In this document: positions 1 through 9,049 of the stretch, piece after piece
How the letters are laid out: each line of letters begins with the position of its first letter
Numbering within the stretch: position 1 is the stretch's first letter
NCBI GenBank assembly: GCA_029246985.1
Contig: JAQWMC010000101.1
Span: forward strand, 1-42,558
Length of the DNA stretch: 42,558 nt
Direction: 5' to 3'
From: Pirellulales bacterium
Lineage (GTDB): Bacteria > Planctomycetota > Planctomycetia > Pirellulales > UBA1268
The notes under the pieces: generated by a model
Told to the model about the DNA's origin: nothing
Database searches by the model: none
Seen by the model: only the letters and a program-made list of their open reading frames with translations
Made by a program: the position numbers and the translations under genes

Positions 1-257
1 TCGTATCGCTCAGGAGAGAAAACCTTGAGAGCAACCGGCAGTGTAAACCCATCGGTTCCTTTTCGAGTGGTCAAGAAGACTACGCCCTGCCCTCCGGACC
101 CAAGACGTCGTCCAAGATTATGGTACTGAGTCCAATTGAGCCGGCCGCCGTCAAGAACATCGCCGTATCGAGAAAGAAGAGCATCTGGGCAGCGGCCGCC
201 TCCTACACCTGCCGCAGGTAAGGTTGGTTGGCCATCTTGGAAAATCGTGGTTGACAT
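1..257 (-). CDS. Ser/Thr protein kinase, N-terminal fragment (continues past left window edge)
   Basis: Manual minus-strand translation from ATG at 257 is open to base 1 (85 codons): MSTTIFQDGQPTLPAAGVGGGRCPDALLSRYGDVLDGGRLNWTQYHNLGRRLGSGGQGVVFLTTRKGTDGFTLPVALKVFSPERY; glycine-rich loop GSGGQGVV followed by VALK lysine. Absent from ORF track because it is truncated. Confidence 0.75.
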   Translation of the reverse strand, partial: MSTTIFQDGQPTLPAAGVGGGRCPDALLSRYGDVLDGGRLNWTQYHNLGRRLGSGGQGVVFLTTRKGTDGFTLPVALKVFSPERY

Positions 258-358
258 GTGTGGCGACCTAAGGCCGGAAGTGGGTTGTTGGTTGGAGAAG
301 GGGTGCTCTTGTCTGGTCTTCTCAGAAAGTTCTACGGTCGGAGATCTCGAATTGATAG

Positions 359-1321
359 TTAAGAAGCAGGCGGAGGAAAGCCCAACGTCTTATCAACAGA
401 ATTGATCAGTGCCCTACCGCTTCTATATCGTATGATGTTTTCGCAAAAGAGATCAGTCATTCGGTCAAGTCTTTTTTCAGATTGTCCACCAACGTGCGGA
501 GTAATGATGAGTCCTGGTGCAGTCCACAGAGGGCTATCCGCCGCAGGGGGTTCCTCCGGAGTAACATCAAATCCAGCAGAGTCGAGATGACCTGATTCCA
601 GCGCATCAACGACTGCCTGCTCGACTACAAGATCGCCGCGGGCAACATTTATCAGCATGGAGCCTGGCTTCATGGCAGAAAAGGTAACGGCATCGAACAT
701 CTTTCGTGTCTTGTCAGTCAGAGGTGCCGTGAGGAAAACAAAATCGGCTTGTGGCAGAAGGTCATGTAATTCATCTGGTGAACCAAGATGGTCCACAAGA
801 GGAGCAGATCGATTCGGAAAGTAATCCGTGGCGATTATGCGGGTCTTCAGTGGGCGGAGAACCTCTGCTAATCGCTGTCCATTGCCGCCAAATCCAACAA
901 TGAGAACAGTTGATTCGGTAAGGTCGCGAGTTGGCCTTCGTACAAATTCTTTCTGGTGCTGTTGCTGGAGAAACAAGGGGATTCTTCTGGAACATCCCGT
1001 TGCCAAAGCGAGTGCATGTTCTGCGACCTGGTCAGCAAGAACACCCGATGCGCTCGATACAACAATGTCTGAATCGACAACGCAGGGGACAAGACAATGA
1101 TCGAGTCCAGCTGCTGATGACTGAATCCAACGCAGGCGTTGAGCTTTGACGGTATCTTCCCACGGTACCGGTACCTTGGCATGTCCGCAGAAGATATCAG
1201 CGTTCGGTAGTTCTTCCGCGATTCGCTCTTGCCCAGCAGAAACCACAGTCGCGTCTGGATAGACAGCTTGAATCTGTTCGATATGTCGAGATTCAACCGG
1301 GTAGCAGAGAACGATTCGCAC
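359..1321 (-). CDS. D-isomer-specific 2-hydroxyacid dehydrogenase
   Basis: Rossmann motif VLIVGFGGNGQRLAEVLRPL, INVARGDLVVEQAVVDALESG, AGFDVTPEEPPAADSPLW, ITPHVGG. Confidence 0.9.
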   Translation of the reverse strand: MRIVLCYPVESRHIEQIQAVYPDATVVSAGQERIAEELPNADIFCGHAKVPVPWEDTVKAQRLRWIQSSAAGLDHCLVPCVVDSDIVVSSASGVLADQVAEHALALATGCSRRIPLFLQQQHQKEFVRRPTRDLTESTVLIVGFGGNGQRLAEVLRPLKTRIIATDYFPNRSAPLVDHLGSPDELHDLLPQADFVFLTAPLTDKTRKMFDAVTFSAMKPGSMLINVARGDLVVEQAVVDALESGHLDSAGFDVTPEEPPAADSPLWTAPGLIITPHVGGQSEKRLDRMTDLFCENIIRYRSGRALINSVDKTLGFPPPAS

Positions 1322-1626
1322 GCAGAATTTCTAAGGGCTCAAGTAAAGTGAAAGAATTGGAGTGCTGAGAGTTTTCAAAGCATCCACTCGGTACATTCGT
1401 AGACCGATCGAAAATCAACCGAATACGTTATTATGAGGTATAGCGATCAATCGCGGAAAGCGCAATATAGGAATTGAGACCGGATATCTAAAGATATTTG
1501 TTGTAAAAGTACGAGATACCTGAAAAATAGGATATTATTGAATTATTCGCCCGCACAGGCGTCTGCTAGTCATAGACTGCAGGTGGCGACATTTATATCC
1601 CAGAACCATTTTTCTTTGGACGTACA

Positions 1627-2595
1627 TTGAGCATGAGTTGTATGCGAACAGCGGTGGTGGTGACAGCCGCTCTCACCTTTTTACGAATAGTCATTGGTCT
1701 TCATTTTTTTCTCGAAGGCTCCAGTCACTTGAGAGATCCTTCGTGGTCAAGTGTGGGCTTTCGGAAAGCAGCAGTTGGGCCGCTCTCTTCTTTCCTTAAG
1801 GCAGATCTTCCTGAAACTGGTGACTGGAAGAATACGCTGGGGAAAGTCCAAGACGCTGATCCCGTGCTCGTTGCGAATGCAGCAGAAAGCTGGCGGTCAT
1901 CTCTTGTTGAACAGTGGAAGAAACTTGGTGCGCGACGCGAAAACGTTCTGAGAGCCTCTGGGTGGACGCCTCCAGAAAAATGGTCGGACACGTCATCAGC
2001 AGCAATTGATGCCGCCGACAAAAAACTCACAGCGATGCTTGATTATGCCCAGCCAGACCTTGTGGATTATTGCAGGGAAACCATTCGACTTCGAGAGACT
2101 GAGAAATCAGCGATGGCTCGAGACGTTCCATTCATGCGAGACCGAGTCTCCACCAAGCAGCGGGAGCTAGCAGTGCAGAAGACAGGGTGGATGGAAGAAG
2201 CAGACGCCGTTGGTCGAGAATTGGTATCAACGTGGAATGAAAAGTTGTCGGCCCAAGACAGGCGAAGAGCTGCTACCGCAGTTCAGCCGACCCGGCTTTG
2301 GAAAGCAGATCAATTTGTAAGTTGGTCACTCACAACCATTGGTGCGTGTCTGGTCATCGGAGTACTGACGAAATTCAATGCAATGGGAGGTGTCTTTTTT
2401 CTCCTCTCGGTTGTGGCATCACAGCCATTTTGGCTACCAGCAGCGCAGAGTACATACGAGCAATGGGTCGAAATTGCAGGGCTTCTTGTCTTGGCGTCGG
2501 CACCACTTGGGGCATGGGCAGGTATTGACGCATTTCTGATGCCTATACTTCAGAAGTACTGTCCAATGAAAATGTGCTGCAACGCCAAGAAATAG
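1627..2595 (+). CDS. DoxX-like family membrane protein
   Basis: N-terminal LRIVIGLHFFLEGSSHL and C-terminal hydrophobic segments with a long soluble insertion, as in DoxX-like proteins. Confidence 0.6.
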   Translation: MSMSCMRTAVVVTAALTFLRIVIGLHFFLEGSSHLRDPSWSSVGFRKAAVGPLSSFLKADLPETGDWKNTLGKVQDADPVLVANAAESWRSSLVEQWKKLGARRENVLRASGWTPPEKWSDTSSAAIDAADKKLTAMLDYAQPDLVDYCRETIRLRETEKSAMARDVPFMRDRVSTKQRELAVQKTGWMEEADAVGRELVSTWNEKLSAQDRRRAATAVQPTRLWKADQFVSWSLTTIGACLVIGVLTKFNAMGGVFFLLSVVASQPFWLPAAQSTYEQWVEIAGLLVLASAPLGAWAGIDAFLMPILQKYCPMKMCCNAKK

Positions 2596-2659
2596 TATGT
2601 TTCAGGAATCGAACAAAGAAAATTTTACCACGAAGTCAGTGAAGCGGAGATAATATTTG

Positions 2660-4345
2660 ATGAACCTAACTCCAGAACAGCAAAAAGTGGGTAAGGAAAA
2701 TTTTGATGAAGCTGTTGCCGTTACGCGGCGCGACTTTCTGTCCGGTACTGTTGCTGCAGGCTTGGCAACAGGTGCTGGTCTCGGATCAATCTATTTCGGG
2801 TATGGAGCGAGTGTTGGCGATCCTCTTCGGGTTGGCTTTATTGGAACGGGGGATGAAGGGAGTGTGCTGATTGGTGCACATAACCCCGACTATCTCAAAG
2901 CTGTCGCGATTGCAGATATTCGACCCTACAACGTATTTCGTGCCTTTCACGGTGATGTATCCAGTCCGAATGCGCAGCGAGTGCGGCCTGGTCTCATGGC
3001 GAAGTATGGCTGGAAGACCGAGGACGAAGCCCGTAAACAGGTCAAGGTGTACGGTGCGTATGAAGAATTGCTCGCCGATAAAAACATTGAAGCTGTTATT
3101 ATCGCGTTACCATTGCATCTGCATGCCGAGGCAGCCATTAAGGCCATGCGAGCTGGCAAGCACGTGCTGACGGAGAAGCTCATGGGGCACTCGATTTATG
3201 AGTGCAAGGAGATGGGTCGAACCGCTCGTGAGACTGGGAAGATTCTAGCGACCGGTCATCAGCGTCACTACAGCGTTTTGTATGACAACGCTGTGCACAC
3301 AATTGGCGATGCTCGTCTCATTGGTGACCTGCATTCGATTCGTGCCCAATGGCATCGTGGAAATTTGCCAGGCAAGGATAGCTGGAAGCCGCCATTGCCT
3401 GCCGACGAGTCGCTTCTCAGTAAAATGGCTAGCTGGAAACGAAGGCTTGAGGAGTCAAAACCGTCAGAAGTTGATGTATGGGCCAAGCGAGTTGCCCAAT
3501 TAGAAGCGCAGTTAGCTGACAGTGATGTTGCTGCCGAGATGTTTGGCTATACCGAAAAGCAGTTGCCAGACGGGTCGCCTCGTACACCCCTTGAAGAACT
3601 GATTCGTTGGCGGCTCTGGAATCGTACCGGTGGTGGGTTGATGGCAGAGTTGGGGAGTCATCAGCTCGATGCCGCTGGCATTTTCATTTCGGCCATGCAT
3701 GGAAAAGGTAAAAAAGTGAAGCCTCTGACGGTGACTGCTGTAGGGAATCGCAGTATCTTCCCTGACGACCGTGAGGTTGATGATCACGTCTATTGCATGT
3801 ACGAGTACCCGGCGCCCGATTACGTAGAGAATCCAAACAAGAAAATTGTAGTCACATACTCATCAATTAATGGAAACGGGTTTGGTGGGTACGGTGAAGT
3901 GGTTATGGGAACCGAAGGCACCCTTATTCTCGAGCAAGAACAGAATGTAATGCTCTACAAGGGATCGTCGCGGGACACTCGTGTGACAGTCTCAAAGTCG
4001 AAAAGTGGTGAGGCCGTCCTTGACACAACAGAAAGTGGTGGCGCTGGAAGTGTTGCTGCTGTTCCAACGGAGTCATCAGGGAAAGCCCCACCTTCCCGCG
4101 GCTATACTGAGGAAATGGAGCACTGGGCGTGGTGTGTTCGGAATCCTGATCCTGCGAACCAGCCTCGATGCAAGCCAGAAGTTGCAATTGCTGATGCAGT
4201 CATCGCTTTAGTGAGCAATATGGCATTGAAGAATTCAGATGGCCAGCCTCGCGTTGACTTTAAAGAAGAGTGGTTTGATATCGAAAGTGATGTCACTCCA
4301 GAAGGGGTCAAGCCAAATCTACAGCGCGAGCAATACAGGATATAA
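2660..4345 (+). CDS. Gfo/Idh/MocA family oxidoreductase with Tat signal
   Basis: RRDFLSGTVAAGLATGAG Tat-like signal, LRVGFIGTGDEG nucleotide-binding motif, HVLTEKLMGHS. ORF track begins at TTG 2657; ATG at 2660. Confidence 0.9.
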   Translation: MNLTPEQQKVGKENFDEAVAVTRRDFLSGTVAAGLATGAGLGSIYFGYGASVGDPLRVGFIGTGDEGSVLIGAHNPDYLKAVAIADIRPYNVFRAFHGDVSSPNAQRVRPGLMAKYGWKTEDEARKQVKVYGAYEELLADKNIEAVIIALPLHLHAEAAIKAMRAGKHVLTEKLMGHSIYECKEMGRTARETGKILATGHQRHYSVLYDNAVHTIGDARLIGDLHSIRAQWHRGNLPGKDSWKPPLPADESLLSKMASWKRRLEESKPSEVDVWAKRVAQLEAQLADSDVAAEMFGYTEKQLPDGSPRTPLEELIRWRLWNRTGGGLMAELGSHQLDAAGIFISAMHGKGKKVKPLTVTAVGNRSIFPDDREVDDHVYCMYEYPAPDYVENPNKKIVVTYSSINGNGFGGYGEVVMGTEGTLILEQEQNVMLYKGSSRDTRVTVSKSKSGEAVLDTTESGGAGSVAAVPTESSGKAPPSRGYTEEMEHWAWCVRNPDPANQPRCKPEVAIADAVIALVSNMALKNSDGQPRVDFKEEWFDIESDVTPEGVKPNLQREQYRI

Positions 4346-4479
4346 TCCCTGAGGGCATGTTCATGCGGCGGCCAAATTGATTTGAAAATGATCTATTGTG
4401 AGGCAGCATGGTAAGGTCTTGACTGAGCAAGCATGTAGGGATTTTGCTGTGCACATGACTGCCGGCCCGTAGAAATAAA

Positions 4480-6759
4480 ATGGTACGCGAGGGAACGATC
4501 ATGCTGAGGGAATTGTGTAGTGTTTCGGATGGACGTGGCGTGGTTGGCCAGAGTCTCCTGATGGTCTGCGCTCTAATGATCGGGTGTAGTGAACCACCAC
4601 CGCCACCACCAGTTGTTGAGGCACCGGTTCCCGTTGAAGAACCAAAAGTCATTGAACTTGCTGAAATGGCTGACGTCGTGTTAGATCCAGCCGGCAAAAG
4701 CGAACTCGCAGTGCGAGTGACGAGGAATGGTCATGAAGGGAGTATTACGGTCTCTTTTCAAGGCTTTCCAGACGGAGTCAAGCCATCTCCGAAATCACTC
4801 GTCATAAAGGAAGGATCTTCAGCTGGAAAAGTCGTTTTGCAGGCGTCACCAAGTCTTGGTGATAAAATTGTAAAAACGGCCGTTTCGGTAAAAGCGGAAC
4901 TGAAAAAGATGTCTGCTGCACGTTCGCTGAACGTTGTTGTGAACAAGGTTTCGCGTCCTGAGTTCGGAAAAGTTGAGATGGTCGTGCTTCAACCTGGTGC
5001 GAGCAAAACTGTTTCAGTTTCTTTAAAGCGGAATGGCTTTTCTGGGCAAACACCTGTTGCCGTATCTGGAGGGGGCACATCACTCACTGCCAAAATTGAG
5101 TCTCCAGCCAACGGCAAGACTGCCGAGGCCGTAAAGGTAGTTGTATCTGCCAATACAATTGCCGTTGATGGCGTTGTCAATTTAGAGGTTTCGACAAATG
5201 CGTACGGGCGAAAGGTTGCAGGAAAAATTCCAATTGAGATTTCCCGGTATCCGTTTCGGGTCGAGTCCTTCCGTGTCATTGATTTGAAGCCAAGTTCCAA
5301 AGAGGTCATTCGACTGCCAGTCAAACGAGAGAAATATAGTGGCCCCCTGGATTTTGTGTTGAAAAATCTTCCTTCCGGAGTTGATGCCTCAGTCATGTCA
5401 ATTCCAGCAGGTGGCCAGGAGATTTCCCTTGCTCTCTCGGTATCCTCGACTGCCAAACCACAAGTTCGGTCAAGTCTGATTGAGGCAACTGGTGGTGGTT
5501 TACAAACAACGAATTACATCATTTTACGTGTTCTCGCTGATGATACTGAGAAATTACCAGCGGGGATAATCAACGTTTCTGCAATCAAGAAGATTTTTTC
5601 AGATCCGGCAGCGTCCGCTCCTCTGCGAAGAAAAGGTTCCATTGGTGGTCGGCTCACCCTCGCAAGTAAGCAGGCGCTTATTGATTTCTATGGGGCAACT
5701 CCTCGGTCATTGGAGTCGATTCGTGAAGGTATCGACTGGCTAGCAGATTGCCAGCGTGGTGATGGGTCCTGGGCGCTCGATGGGTCTCTTGAGGACGCCG
5801 AGGAAGGCGAAGCGAATGAGGGTCCAAGCCCAAATCCGATTGGCGCTACTGCACTCGCATTACTGCCGTTTCTTAGTGAAGGTATTGCCCACAGTCGTGT
5901 GCCTGAAGGACAAGAAGAACTTGAGCAGTATCAAGGAGTCGTTGAGCGAGGCCTGGTCTATCTTGCGCTCAGTCAGCAACGAAGTAACGACATTAATGAC
6001 GGACGTCTCGATGGCGGGATGTATGCTCACGCACTGGCAACCATTGTGTTTTGTGAAGCGTATGGGTTGTCTGGTGATGAGCGACTTCGGGGGCATGCTC
6101 AATTAGCTTTGAAATATCTACTAAATGCACAGCATCAGGCTGGTGGTGGATGGCGCTATTCACCGAACCAGCCCGGCGATCTCTCTGCAACTGGCTGGGT
6201 TTTTCTTGCAATTCGCAGCGCACAACTCACAGGAATAAATGTGCTTTCTCAGTCACTTGAACGCGCGGGACGTTTTGTGGATTCATGCGGAGTTGGTCCA
6301 GAAGACATTCCGCTGTCCCGGTATTGTTACCAGCCGAGTGGTACTGAAAGTACTGAAAAACAAAGTATGACAGCGGCAGGCCTCCTGACCCAGCAGTATC
6401 TTGGGTGGAAAAAAGACGACCGAAATCTCATAGCAGGCAGTACGTATTTGATGGCAAAGCAGCCGCCGGAGCAAAGCACTAATTTAGGAGACATTTATTT
6501 CTATTATTATGCGACCCAGGTTCTTCATCATCTTGAGGGGAACAACTTCGATCTGTGGAATCATCGCATGCGAGAGCATCTTATTCGCACGCAAGAAAAA
6601 GACGGTGAGTTCAAGGGTAGTTGGCGGCCAGACGGCGTTCCACATGGGAATACAGGTGGCAGAGTGTACGTGACGAGCCTTTCGATGCTGACACTCCAAG
6701 TTCCCTACCGTCACTTGCCGATGTACCGACTTTTTAAAATTGGTCGAAGTTCGGACTGA
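4480..6759 (+). CDS. Lipoprotein with beta-rich repeats and C-terminal prenyltransferase/squalene-oxidase-like repeats
   Basis: Lipobox-like LMIGC; several similar segments (VRVTRNGHEGSITVSFQGFPDGV, VSLKRNGFSGQTPVAVSG, LPVKREKYSGPLDFVLKNLPSGV); C-terminal DWLADCQRGDGSWALDGS, GGGWRYSPNQPGDLSATGWVFLAIRSAQ. Confidence 0.7.
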   Translation: MVREGTIMLRELCSVSDGRGVVGQSLLMVCALMIGCSEPPPPPPVVEAPVPVEEPKVIELAEMADVVLDPAGKSELAVRVTRNGHEGSITVSFQGFPDGVKPSPKSLVIKEGSSAGKVVLQASPSLGDKIVKTAVSVKAELKKMSAARSLNVVVNKVSRPEFGKVEMVVLQPGASKTVSVSLKRNGFSGQTPVAVSGGGTSLTAKIESPANGKTAEAVKVVVSANTIAVDGVVNLEVSTNAYGRKVAGKIPIEISRYPFRVESFRVIDLKPSSKEVIRLPVKREKYSGPLDFVLKNLPSGVDASVMSIPAGGQEISLALSVSSTAKPQVRSSLIEATGGGLQTTNYIILRVLADDTEKLPAGIINVSAIKKIFSDPAASAPLRRKGSIGGRLTLASKQALIDFYGATPRSLESIREGIDWLADCQRGDGSWALDGSLEDAEEGEANEGPSPNPIGATALALLPFLSEGIAHSRVPEGQEELEQYQGVVERGLVYLALSQQRSNDINDGRLDGGMYAHALATIVFCEAYGLSGDERLRGHAQLALKYLLNAQHQAGGGWRYSPNQPGDLSATGWVFLAIRSAQLTGINVLSQSLERAGRFVDSCGVGPEDIPLSRYCYQPSGTESTEKQSMTAAGLLTQQYLGWKKDDRNLIAGSTYLMAKQPPEQSTNLGDIYFYYYATQVLHHLEGNNFDLWNHRMREHLIRTQEKDGEFKGSWRPDGVPHGNTGGRVYVTSLSMLTLQVPYRHLPMYRLFKIGRSSD

Positions 6760-6784
6760 GACACGCGATACGGATGCATCATTA

Positions 6785-6813
6785 AAAAGGGTTAGGGTGT
6801 TTGCTGCCTAACC
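6785..6813 (-). terminator. Rho-independent terminator for the minus-strand caspase-like gene
   Basis: Perfect 7-bp stem GGTTAGG(6790-6796)/CCTAACC(6807-6813); on the minus strand the hairpin is followed by CTTTTTAAT. Confidence 0.65.
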
Positions 6814-7935
6814 GATATCTAGGAATGGATCACACGTGGCCTCTTCCTGTAACCCAAGTGCTTTTCTTAGTGCATCAAGATCGGCGTTACTCAGAGGAAC
6901 GAATACAACTGGGTCTTGGACCATTTCTGGATCAATGAGTCGGTAGCCAATAACATGAGATCCTTGGATGATTGGTCTTCTTCCATACCCAAACATCATG
7001 TTGTCGACCTTTTCAAAAAAGTCACCCAAAGTAATTTTTGTTGGGCGTGGCCGTCGGATGTAAAAAAGTTCAATAACATCTCGCCAGAAGTGTGGCACGA
7101 ATTTCTGTCCAACGTCGGCATGACCAACGCAATCTCGATTCGTGCCAGCAATGAGCGTCGGTAATTGTTTCAAATGAATAGACTGCGCCCGGCAGGAGTC
7201 GGTTATTGTCGTAGCGAGGTTGATCATAAAGTCGGCACTGTAGCAGTCGTCACATATGATTGTCAGATGACTGAGGTCGATACTAGAAGAATTGTTTATG
7301 TGTACCGCAGCAGTTAGAAGTGTTTTTGCAAGTCGATCAACTGGTATATGGTAGCTCTGAATTTCTTTCGGCAGCCCATGCCCCAGAACAATTATGGTTG
7401 TCGGTATGTTTTGTGACTCAACAGCAGCAGCGACTGACTGAAGAAATGCATTGCCCACTTCTTCAAGGGTTTCTGAAGGGCTGGTCTTCTTAAAAATTGT
7501 GGAAGTGCAATCATAGGCTGCAGCAAGCGATGAAATTTCTTTGGGGTCCAGGCCATGATCAGGATCGAGTAACCCGATTAAGTTACAACCGGGCCCAATG
7601 ACTGGAGCATCTGCAACAGCAGTTCTCTTCATGTCAATAAATTGTGCAAGAGCGACAAGCCGCGCGTGTCGTTGTGTTGAGGAGAGCCCACTTAAACTGT
7701 CAGAATATCGTTGCGACAGGTAATACAGAGACGGCTCAAGCTGGCGGTAGTGTTTTGGCGTGACGCCTAGTGTCTTGGAAACAGCAGGAGAGTCGGCTTG
7801 CTGGAATTCAGTGAATTCTTCGGCGGAAAGGTGCGTTGATGTGGGAGTGAAAAGGAGCGGGATGCATCCGGTTATGAGGAGGCAAGAAAGTCTGGCGAGT
7901 GCAGCCTGACGGTGACGTGTTTGCTGAGTTTGCAT
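6808..7935 (-). CDS. Putative clan CD (caspase/legumain-like) cysteine peptidase, probable lipoprotein
   Basis: Signal/lipobox LLITGC near the N-terminus; IIVLGHG (His186) and LTIICDDCYSADF (Cys231) match the His-Gly and D-x-C-x-S pattern of the fold. Confidence 0.5.
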   Translation of the reverse strand: MQTQQTRHRQAALARLSCLLITGCIPLLFTPTSTHLSAEEFTEFQQADSPAVSKTLGVTPKHYRQLEPSLYYLSQRYSDSLSGLSSTQRHARLVALAQFIDMKRTAVADAPVIGPGCNLIGLLDPDHGLDPKEISSLAAAYDCTSTIFKKTSPSETLEEVGNAFLQSVAAAVESQNIPTTIIVLGHGLPKEIQSYHIPVDRLAKTLLTAAVHINNSSSIDLSHLTIICDDCYSADFMINLATTITDSCRAQSIHLKQLPTLIAGTNRDCVGHADVGQKFVPHFWRDVIELFYIRRPRPTKITLGDFFEKVDNMMFGYGRRPIIQGSHVIGYRLIDPEMVQDPVVFVPLSNADLDALRKALGLQEEATCDPFLDIG

Positions 7936-8031
7936 GGGTAATACTCGCAGGTGAGAGTGGAAGAGTCATCGATTATACGACCAGACAAAGGTGTGCTGAA
8001 TTACAGTCTTGACGGTGCCGGTAAGATACAA

Positions 8032-8051
8032 TACTGTACATCAGTACATTA
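8032..8051 (+). promoter_or_regulatory. Candidate LexA (SOS) box upstream of imuA
   Basis: TACTGTACATCAGTACATTA matches TACTGTATATATATACAGTA at 15/20 positions by eye; contains inverted repeat TGTAC-ATCA-GTACA; lies 17 nt after TTGACG (8009-8014). Confidence 0.5.
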
Positions 8052-8122
8052 TACACTTTTGCCGGTTTTGCATTGTGACGAAGCATACCCCCCCACATCA
8101 TCTGTGTACGGAACTTCACCAG

Positions 8123-9049
8123 ATGGTTGATCATGCGCAGTTGCAGCAACTTTCTCGCATGGTTTCAGAAGGTTCCTCATTGCCGGGATGCATTGAAGAG
8201 GGAGCCGGCCCAACGGTCGTGAGTAGTGGACTGCCATCACTCGACCGCCTTCTGAGATATAGAGGGGTGCGGCTGGGCACTCTTATGGAATGGCTTGAGT
8301 CCGAGGATGAGAGTGTGGCATCAGCTTCTGGGGCAACAACGTTCGCTCTAGCCGTGGCTATGCATTTGCAGAATACGAACGTATTAACTGGGTGTCGTCC
8401 TGTGGTGCTTGTGGATCGTGGCAGAAGTTTTTATCCACCATCTGTCATGCCTTGGCTGGAACAGTCAGTACACGTTACTTCAGTGAAAGATTCTTCACCA
8501 ATTCGTAATCGTCATAGCAGGGGGAATGTAATAACTGGTAGAGAAGAACACCTGCTTTACATTGTATATCCTGCGAATGAAGCCGATGAATTCTGGTCAA
8601 TTGATCAGCTCCTGCGTTGCCCAAGCGTTGCAGCAGTGGTTGGATGGCCAAAAAATGTTTCATCTACAGTAATGCGTCGATGGCAAATGGCTGCAAAGTC
8701 AAGTGGTGCTGTGGGGTTGCTCGTGCGACCATCCCATGCCCGTCGAGAGCCAACATGGGCAGAAGCACGAATTCAAGTGGAGCCGTCCCCTGCTCTTCAA
8801 AGCAGATGTCAGCATGCAGCATCGTGCAAGACGTGTGGTCCAGGAATGCATCAACCGGCCTCGGGTCGCTGGATTCATTCTCGTGCCTTCACGCTGATGC
8901 AAGTTGGTGGTCAATGGGACGCAGTGACTGCCGTGCCTGAACCCTCGGTAAAGTGTGTTCTTGATCTTGCTAGAGGAAAAGAACACGTTGGTTTTCATGA
9001 GACAATGGAGCGGCCGGAATGTCAGGAAAAAATACGTTGCGCATCATGA
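8123..9049 (+). CDS. imuA: ImuA-like/RecA-like protein of the mutagenesis cassette
   Basis: Directly upstream of and overlapping imuB; SSGLPSLDRLLRYRGVRLGTLMEWLE resembles RecA/ImuA N-terminus. ORF opened at 8009, but ATG 8123 gives a more plausible start downstream of the promoter-like elements. Confidence 0.7.
   Translation: MVDHAQLQQLSRMVSEGSSLPGCIEEGAGPTVVSSGLPSLDRLLRYRGVRLGTLMEWLESEDESVASASGATTFALAVAMHLQNTNVLTGCRPVVLVDRGRSFYPPSVMPWLEQSVHVTSVKDSSPIRNRHSRGNVITGREEHLLYIVYPANEADEFWSIDQLLRCPSVAAVVGWPKNVSSTVMRRWQMAAKSSGAVGLLVRPSHARREPTWAEARIQVEPSPALQSRCQHAASCKTCGPGMHQPASGRWIHSRAFTLMQVGGQWDAVTAVPEPSVKCVLDLARGKEHVGFHETMERPECQEKIRCAS

Noticed and set aside
4989-5456. 155-aa minus-strand ORF within the large lipoprotein gene
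   Set aside because: Antisense ORF without motif or plausible start context
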